A DNA stretch of 10,422 nt from Nanobdellota archaeon (GTDB lineage Archaea > Nanobdellota > Nanobdellia > Woesearchaeales > GW2011-AR9). Under the pieces are notes generated by a model that did no database searches, had not been told where the DNA came from, and saw only the letters and a program-made list of their open reading frames with translations. Position 1 is the first letter of the stretch. Each line of letters opens with the position of its first letter. Of this stretch, positions 6,861 to 10,422 are shown in pieces. The stretch spans positions 1 through 10,422 of the forward strand of contig JAUYPT010000110.1 in assembly GCA_030695685.1 (NCBI GenBank), read 5' to 3'. A program made the position numbers and the translations under genes.

Positions 6861-6900
6861 AGTTGAGGACAATAGTTCCGCATATAATTTCTCCTCAACT
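6861..6900. repeat. Inverted repeat E of the hairpin array
   Basis: AGTTGAGG (6861-6868) and CCTCAACT (6893-6900) are perfect 8-bp arms around a 24-nt AT-rich loop. It lies immediately upstream of the operon TATA box and abuts the next inverted repeat. Confidence 0.6.
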
Positions 6901-6943
6901 AGTAAACAACAAAGATAACTTATAACTAATTAGTCGTTTACTA
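6900..6943. repeat. Inverted repeat D of the hairpin array
   Basis: TAGTAAAC (6900-6907) and GTTTACTA (6936-6943) are perfect 8-bp arms around a 28-nt loop. The loop itself contains the 10-bp palindrome ACTAATTAGT (6925-6934). It shares its first base with repeat E and ends two bases before repeat C. Confidence 0.6.
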
Positions 6944-6945
6944 TA

Positions 6946-6988
6946 TAGTGAGCGAGACTAGATTAATACGTTATTTTTTCGCTCACTA
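6946..6988. repeat. Inverted repeat C of the hairpin array
   Basis: TAGTGAGCGA (6946-6955) and TCGCTCACTA (6979-6988) are perfect 10-bp arms with a 23-nt loop. The loop carries a T6 run (A6 on the minus strand). Its last three bases overlap the outer stem of repeat B. Confidence 0.65.
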
Positions 6989-7036
6989 AACTAAAGTTTG
7001 GAAGACAGAGTATTATTATGTCTTCCATTAGTTTAG
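6986..7036. repeat. Repeat B: 18-bp bulged hairpin
   Basis: The outer arms CTAAACTAA (6986-6994) and TTAGTTTAG (7028-7036) pair over 9 bp. The inner arms TGGAAGACA (6999-7007) and TGTCTTCCA (7019-7027) pair over another 9 bp. The right side is continuous, so the structure is an 18-bp stem with one 4-nt bulge (AGTT, 6995-6998) and an 11-nt loop. It is the strongest secondary structure in the window outside the tRNA. Confidence 0.75.
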
Positions 7037-7051
7037 AATAAAAATTATTCT
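7035..7051 (-). terminator. Hairpin A, likely 3' end of the lamin-tail gene
   Basis: AGAATAA (7035-7041) and TTATTCT (7045-7051) form a tight 7-bp stem with a 3-nt loop, 12 nt past the stop of the leftward lamin-tail gene. The minus strand carries a T5 run across the loop. Together with the larger hairpin B directly downstream it may stop or process the transcript. Confidence 0.45.
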
Positions 7052-7063
7052 TATCTTAACATT

Positions 7064-8827
7064 TTATTTCTTCAGCACTAAGATCATACTTAATAATCCC
7101 AATGTTACAATCAACAGAGGAGGGATTATATTCCGTGATTTAGAAGAATTTGATTCATACACCACAATTCCTTCACTCTCCTGAGAATACGAAGAACGGC
7201 GTGAAAAGGCAGGAGGAGACTCATCTGAAGACAATTGTGAAGTGTCTTTTTTGATAGTGGTTTCTTTTGTAGAAGTCTCAGGATTAACAACCTCTTTTGC
7301 ACAGTCATCATCACTATCTGTTAACGAGATTTCTTTTTCTACATGTATGCCCATCCCTTCCACAATCAGTTCTGCATCGCCGCTTGTAACACCACGATCA
7401 CAGGCAGACTTTAACAGAATTGGCAGCGTTAATGAATAATTGGTGAATTTATCTTTAAGATTAAACTTCGTCTTCTCGCTCAGTATTTTCCCATTGCGTT
7501 CTACCCAGGCAGTAAAAGCGTACTGGCGTGTGTTTCCTTTGTAAATTGTCATCTCTGCTTTCACGATGCTTCCAAGTGCCACAGGATCAGGTGTAACATC
7601 ATCAATGATAATGACCGAATCTTCCGACACAGATTCTGAAGAAATTACCATTGGCGCTCCTTTCACGATAAACATTTTTTCTGCAATATTGTTCGTTTCA
7701 TTACGATCATGGCATAAAGGGTTCAGTGTAGCTTTAATGAACAGCACCCGGTCTTCTTCCTTGATTGCTGTTTTCCATGATTTTTGATTTGTATTTGCTG
7801 TTGTTTCTTTCGGCTTGACAATCTTGCCAAATAAGTCTTCAATCCAATACTCAATCGTAAAGGGAAACGTTTTATTGGTAAGCTCCGTTTTAAATTTAAT
7901 TGCTTCTCCTGCAGTGTAAATAAGCTGTTCCGCAGTGGTAATATTTATAGAAAGGTCACAGGAAAGAGTAGCGGTATCCAGAACGTAAAAAGAAGAGCAG
8001 GTAGGATTCTTCTGTGCAGGTGCAGTCTTCACTGTTGAATTGATGATTGTGCCGCAGAGGGTATAATTTCCAGCAGCTGTCGGTGTAAACTTTCCGGTAT
8101 CAGCAGTTTTAGTGCAACCGACGTCAACAGTAAAATCCTCTTGTTTTTCAATTCCAGTATGATTTGTGATTGTATACAAAACAGTGACAGAATCTTTGGA
8201 AGAGCAGGAATCCTTGCCGTCAATGGTAAGAGCAAATAATTTAGTATAGGATACTGCTGTGTAAAGTATTTCTTCAATGATAGGAGTTATGGTAACTATC
8301 GGCAAAGAGTTAAATGTAATCATAGATTTACTTGTGGCATTGTTTTGAAAGCCAGGGGTTGGCGATGCAGATATCCATATTCCATCAATGCGCTGCAAAC
8401 TGTTGCCATCGCCATTGCCGCCGAAAGAACTGTTATAAGAAACTGTTTCCGCAGCAGTTCCATTAGGAAAAGTGATTGTTATCGTATCCTCAGAATTGCC
8501 TAATCCATTGCCAATAGTCGCGCCGATAGAATAAACAGAGACTGCAGAGAGATTCAAACTACTATCATTAAAGCCTTCCTCTACAATTAAAGCATATAAT
8601 GACGGAATAAAAGACACTAATTCTAAAATATCTTCCGAAGAAGAGTCTTTAATGATAAAACTAGTCAAATTAAGAGAATTGGAGAGGTATAGTTCAATAA
8701 ATTCCTTTGTATTGTCATCGCCTTCAGGATTGTACATTACTTCAGTTATCAGTATTTCCGCAGAAGATAAGGGGAAAAGAAGTGCTAAGAGCACTATAAA
8801 TACGCCTACTCGATAAAAACCACCCAT
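7064..8827 (-). CDS. Secreted lamin-tail-domain surface protein with C-terminal membrane anchor
   Basis: The product is 587 residues from the ATG at 8827. It opens with a signal peptide (GGFYRVGVFIVLLALLFPLSSA, with likely cleavage after SSA near residue 23). A lamin-tail domain follows at about 24-160, with the signature ILITEVMYNPEGDDNTKEFI, the later strand LNLTSFIIKDSSSE, and the closing LQRIDGIWISASPTPG. The rest (about 165-510) resembles repeated beta-sandwich/CARDB-like extracellular modules with eight cysteines. A Ser/Thr-rich stalk comes before a single C-terminal membrane helix (PPLLIVTLGLLSMILVL) and two lysines, giving an outside-facing anchored topology. At least 14 N-x-S/T sequons are visible, which suggests dense N-glycosylation. 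An ATG 15 nt upstream (8842) is in frame, but the TATA spacing and a cleaner signal peptide favour 8827. The function is probably cell-surface adhesion or nuclease/partner association; the lamin-tail domain alone does not decide. Confidence 0.85.
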   Translation of the reverse strand: MGGFYRVGVFIVLLALLFPLSSAEILITEVMYNPEGDDNTKEFIELYLSNSLNLTSFIIKDSSSEDILELVSFIPSLYALIVEEGFNDSSLNLSAVSVYSIGATIGNGLGNSEDTITITFPNGTAAETVSYNSSFGGNGDGNSLQRIDGIWISASPTPGFQNNATSKSMITFNSLPIVTITPIIEEILYTAVSYTKLFALTIDGKDSCSSKDSVTVLYTITNHTGIEKQEDFTVDVGCTKTADTGKFTPTAAGNYTLCGTIINSTVKTAPAQKNPTCSSFYVLDTATLSCDLSINITTAEQLIYTAGEAIKFKTELTNKTFPFTIEYWIEDLFGKIVKPKETTANTNQKSWKTAIKEEDRVLFIKATLNPLCHDRNETNNIAEKMFIVKGAPMVISSESVSEDSVIIIDDVTPDPVALGSIVKAEMTIYKGNTRQYAFTAWVERNGKILSEKTKFNLKDKFTNYSLTLPILLKSACDRGVTSGDAELIVEGMGIHVEKEISLTDSDDDCAKEVVNPETSTKETTIKKDTSQLSSDESPPAFSRRSSYSQESEGIVVYESNSSKSRNIIPPLLIVTLGLLSMILVLKK

Positions 8828-8850
8828 AGGCAAAATGAGCATAGAAAGGG

Positions 8851-8860
8851 AATAAATACT
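8851..8860 (-). promoter_or_regulatory. TATA box for the lamin-tail gene
   Basis: The minus strand reads AGTATTTATT, centred about 28 nt before the ATG at 8827 and too close to the alternative ATG at 8842. It forms one half of a 98-bp divergent promoter region. Confidence 0.5.
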
Positions 8861-8893
8861 TTTTGTTGTTACTATTATAGAATACTAAACAAA

Positions 8894-8904
8894 GTTTTTA
8901 AATG
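8894..8904 (+). promoter_or_regulatory. TATA box for the three-gene operon
   Basis: GTTTTTAAATG is centred about 27 nt before the ATG at 8926, predicting a leaderless first gene. Confidence 0.5.
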
Positions 8905-8925
8905 TTTTTCCTCTTAAACTAGTTT

Positions 8926-9366
8926 ATGGTCTGGCCGTTTAGCAAAAAGAAGGTACCTAAGGTTCCATTTCCAGAGGGCAGAATGATGGATGACAATGCT
9001 AATCGTTTTTCGAGAATGTCATTTGATGATGAGATTAAGCCTGAAAAGTTAAAGAAAGCAGCGGGATTGGAAAAACCATTTGAGGAAGAAATGATGCCCA
9101 CTAAAAAGAAGGGGATGATGCCGCAAGAAATGCCGTTGCCTCCAGCATTTAATCAAGAACCACTCTATATTAAAATGGATGTGTACCAAAGGGTTTTAGG
9201 AGAATTAGAACTCCTGAGATCTAATCTGAATGCGTTAGGCCAGGCTAATAAGACGCTGGATCATTCAGAATATAATGAGGAAGAAAATTTTGATAAATTA
9301 AGAAGAACGATGAAAAGCCTGCACGATCGTTTGCTCCAGGTTGACAAAATATTATTTAAATCGTAA
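8926..9366 (+). CDS. Small coiled-coil protein, first of a three-gene cluster
   Basis: The product is 146 residues with no recognised function. The first 75 residues are a disordered, basic and Met/Pro-rich region (MVWPFSKKKVPKVPFPEG, later KKKGMMPQEMPLPP). The C-terminal domain (about 78-146) starts PLYIKMDVYQRVLGELELLR and ends in a helix DKLRRTMKSLHDRLLQVDKI. This domain aligns along its length with the whole next protein, so the two are paralogues. A hydrophobic VWPF at the N-terminus is too short to be a membrane segment. The gene is the leaderless first member of an operon. I associate this family with Woesearchaeota-type genomes, from memory only. Confidence 0.75.
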   Translation: MVWPFSKKKVPKVPFPEGRMMDDNANRFSRMSFDDEIKPEKLKKAAGLEKPFEEEMMPTKKKGMMPQEMPLPPAFNQEPLYIKMDVYQRVLGELELLRSNLNALGQANKTLDHSEYNEEENFDKLRRTMKSLHDRLLQVDKILFKS

Positions 9367-9372
9367 GGTGAT
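9367..9372 (+). promoter_or_regulatory. Shine-Dalgarno site GGTGAT
   Basis: GGTGAT lies 5 nt before the ATG at 9378 and immediately after the stop of the preceding gene. It is complementary to the conserved archaeal 16S 3' end (AUCACCUCC). It is one of few clear ribosome binding sites here, fitting an internal operon gene rather than a leaderless one. Confidence 0.6.
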
Positions 9373-9377
9373 TAAAA

Positions 9378-9605
9378 ATGGAACGCATGCCTGTCTTTGT
9401 AAAAGTTGATGAATACGACGATGTCCTCAGCTTAGTTAAAATAATTCGCCAGAAATTAGATGAAGCCAAAGAAACACTGTTGAAGATAAATGATCTTAAA
9501 AATGAAGAAGACCATCAGCTGGAAATTTGGCAAAATACATTAGCAGAAGTGGAGAAAAAGATTGATTTTATCGATCATTCTCTGAATGAGCCGGAACGAT
9601 TCTAA
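9378..9605 (+). CDS. Small helical protein, paralogue of the upstream gene's C-terminal domain
   Basis: The product is 75 residues, beginning MERMPVFVKVDEYDDVLSLV. It is predicted to be a short beta strand (PVFVKV) followed by two long amphipathic helices separated at about residues 41-45 (a helical hairpin): EYDDVLSLVKIIRQKLDEAK, then EIWQNTLAEVEKKIDFIDHS. The PVFVKVDEY opening and the spacing of the two helices match PLYIKMDVY and onward in the preceding protein, so the two probably form a heterodimer or mixed bundle. It starts 11 nt after the previous stop with a good Shine-Dalgarno and ends directly against the next ATG. Function is unknown. Confidence 0.8.
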   Translation: MERMPVFVKVDEYDDVLSLVKIIRQKLDEAKETLLKINDLKNEEDHQLEIWQNTLAEVEKKIDFIDHSLNEPERF

Positions 9606-10103
9606 ATGGTAAAAAAAGCAAAGTCTAAGGAAAAGGCTACAAAAGCGAGCTCAAAAAAGGCTGCAATAAAAGCCATTCCGAAGAAAAAAGTACATCGAAG
9701 CATCGCTGCTGGGGAAAAAGAGCCGGAATACATGATTCAAATCAGCGATCCAAAGATGGTGCGCAAAGATATTCTGGAGTCGCTGCGGGAAGTAATTATA
9801 TTTATGCAAGGCTATGAAAAATTCAGGCGGATTCAGGAAGAAAAAGTAACCATGTTTAATCAGTTAAAAAAAGATATTAAAGAATTAAATATGCTTACCG
9901 GAAAACTGCGCAAATATCTGCCACAGGGAAAAATTCAGCCGGCAAAAGAAAAGCCAAAACGGATGATGGCAAAGGAAGAACAGGAAGAGATGGAAGAAGA
10001 AACCCCGGCCGAAACAATGCCGCAGGAAACACCTGAACAGAATGATCTTACTGAGCTGGAATCGCAGTTAAGTGATATTGAAAGTGAGTTAAGCAAGATT
10101 TAG
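9606..10103 (+). CDS. Charged protein with central helical domain, third of the cluster
   Basis: The product is 165 residues with no recognised function. A lysine-rich N-terminus (about 1-35, KKAKSKEKATKASSKKAA) could bind nucleic acid or membrane phospholipid. The central domain (about 40-108) contains YMIQISDPKMVRKDILESLR and REVIIFMQGYEKFRRIQEEK. Two predicted helices follow, then the LRKYLPQG turn. An acidic, Met/Pro/Glu-rich linker (about 110-148) leads to a final short amphipathic helix LTELESQLSDIESELSKI. Its ATG follows the previous TAA with no gap (TAAATG), so translation is probably coupled. The strict spacing of all three genes suggests one complex. An oligo-T tract right after the stop marks the operon end. 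Confidence 0.8.
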   Translation: MVKKAKSKEKATKASSKKAAIKAIPKKKVHRSIAAGEKEPEYMIQISDPKMVRKDILESLREVIIFMQGYEKFRRIQEEKVTMFNQLKKDIKELNMLTGKLRKYLPQGKIQPAKEKPKRMMAKEEQEEMEEETPAETMPQETPEQNDLTELESQLSDIESELSKI

Positions 10104-10114
10104 TTTTCTTTTTT
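10104..10114 (+). terminator. Oligo-T terminator of the three-gene operon
   Basis: TTTTCTTTTTT directly follows the TAG stop. Runs of T in the non-template strand are the usual intrinsic stop signal for archaeal RNA polymerase; no hairpin is needed. Confidence 0.5.
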
Positions 10115-10121
10115 CCAATAA

Positions 10122-10131
10122 TTTTATAAAA
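10122..10131 (+). promoter_or_regulatory. TATA box of the tRNA-Leu gene
   Basis: TTTTATAAAA lies about 42 nt before the tRNA 5' end. A start of transcription about 26 nt downstream leaves a leader of some 15 nt for RNase P to remove. Confidence 0.6.
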
Positions 10132-10190
10132 ACACCTCTGTTTTACAGAGTGTCCACTTTGTTTCTATGCGGACGTGCCGGAGTGGCCAA

Positions 10191-10230
10191 CTGAATATCG
10201 TCGATTGATCACATCGTCATTTCAGACCAG
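10191..10230 (+). other. Non-canonical D-loop tRNA intron (about 40 nt)
   Basis: The insert falls after A21 and before A22 of the D arm. A relaxed bulge-helix-bulge can be drawn. G10185 and G10186 pair with C10228 and C10227, there is a C10187/A10226 mismatch, and C10188 pairs with G10225. The 3-nt bulges are 10189-10191 and 10229-10231, each cut between its second and third base. An inner stem (10192-10195 with 10221-10224) and a terminal CGAT/ATCG hairpin (10202-10205 with 10213-10216) fill the intron. The boundary could shift by one base. Confidence 0.7.
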
Positions 10231-10246
10231 ACGGGATGGACTCAAG

Positions 10247-10300
10247 ATACTCGAGTGATGAGTGCTCTTCGGAGTGCTATGACTAACCTCAGTGTAAGTC
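10247..10300 (+). other. Canonical 37/38 tRNA intron (54 nt)
   Basis: The intron lies between G37 (10246) and A38 (10301). The bulge-helix-bulge has central pairs C10241-G10298, T10242-A10297 and A10244-T10295 with one C10243/A10296 mismatch. The 3-nt bulges are 10245-10247 and 10299-10301, each cut between its second and third base. An inner helix (TACT 10248-10251 with AGTG 10291-10294) continues the stem. Confidence 0.85.
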
Positions 10301-10348
10301 ATCCATTGACTTAGTGTCTACGCAGGTTCGAGTCCTGCCGTCCGCATA

Positions 10349-10354
10349 TTTTTT
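10349..10354 (+). terminator. T6 terminator of the tRNA gene
   Basis: A run of six T begins 3 nt after the discriminator base, the usual oligo-T stop for an archaeal tRNA transcript. Confidence 0.5.
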
Positions 10355-10392
10355 AAAATAGTCATTAAGTTTATACTATCAAAAATCGCAGA

Positions 10393-10401
10393 TTTTTTAA
10401 A
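10393..10401 (+). promoter_or_regulatory. TATA box for a gene beyond the right edge
   Basis: TTTTTTAAA resembles the other TATA elements here. At the same 26-28 nt spacing it predicts a leaderless start codon just past the end of the window. No start codon is visible in the remaining bases. Confidence 0.4.
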
Positions 10402-10422
10402 GGAGATTATTATTCTCAAACT

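Larger units (their letters stand above)
10169..10346 (+). tRNA. tRNA-Leu(CAA) with two introns
   Basis: The 178-nt gene reduces to an 84-nt class II tRNA after removal of about 40 and 54 nt. The acceptor stem is GCGGACG (10169-10175) with CGTCCGC (10339-10345), discriminator A10346, and no encoded CCA. The D stem pairs C10178-G10180 with C10232-G10234. The anticodon stem is ATGGA (10236-10240) with TCCAT (10302-10306) around the loop C-T-C-A-A-G-A, giving anticodon CAA (10243-10245). The long variable arm (10307-10321) has a 3-bp GAC/GTC stem. The T stem is GCAGG (10322-10326) with CCTGC (10334-10338) around TTCGAGT. The leucine identity rests on the CAA anticodon, the long variable arm and discriminator A. 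The gene has its own TATA box and T-tract terminator. Confidence 0.92.

Noticed and set aside
6816..6872. Longer N-terminus for the protein before scpB (19 extra residues)
   Set aside because: The TATA element lies inside this stretch at the right distance for the start at 6815, and the extra residues do not resemble the family N-terminus as I recall it.
6861..7051. CRISPR array
   Set aside because: The units are inverted, differ in sequence and are not direct repeats with regular spacers; no cas genes are nearby.
10191..10300. Reading the tRNA locus as a pseudogene or an integrated element
   Set aside because: All tRNA stems are intact once both inserts are removed, both junctions fit bulge-helix-bulge cleavage, and a promoter and terminator are present.

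Overview
The window looks like chromosomal DNA of an archaeon, most likely a DPANN lineage of the Woesearchaeota/Pacearchaeota type. The evidence is a tRNA-Leu gene interrupted by two bulge-helix-bulge-like introns with no encoded CCA, TATA elements about 26-28 nt upstream of start codons (leaderless transcripts), small proteins of a kind I associate with DPANN archaea, and a bacterial-type gyrase A, which many archaea have acquired. The lineage is inferred from protein character, not from a marker-gene search.

Layout. Positions 1-4529 are read leftwards: the start of an unknown gene that runs off the left edge, a degenerate M50 (site-2-protease-like) membrane protein, a THUMP-domain RNA methyltransferase homologue with eroded catalytic motifs, and gyrA. 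A short divergent promoter region with a 15-bp palindrome separates gyrA from a small rightward orphan gene (4674-5072). From 6815 leftwards to 5109 there is a compact operon: a conserved-looking protein with a probable C-terminal winged helix, ScpB (SMC accessory protein), and a C39-like papain-fold cysteine peptidase that overlaps scpB by 17 nt. Positions 6861-7051 lie between genes and are almost filled by five abutting inverted repeats. Then comes a leftward gene for a secreted, membrane-anchored lamin-tail-domain protein rich in N-glycosylation sequons (7064-8827).

Positions 8926-10103 are a rightward three-gene operon of small charged, coiled-coil proteins; the first two share a homologous domain. 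It ends in an oligo-T tract, followed by the two-intron tRNA-Leu(CAA) gene (10169-10346) with its own TATA box and T-tract terminator. A final TATA element (10393-10401) predicts a leaderless gene just past the right edge.

Themes. gyrA and scpB both concern chromosome topology and compaction, but they sit in separate transcripts. Two neighbouring enzymes (M50-like and THUMP methyltransferase) both appear to have lost catalytic residues. The most unusual features are the hairpin array, the doubly interrupted tRNA, and the cysteine peptidase translationally linked to an SMC-complex subunit.
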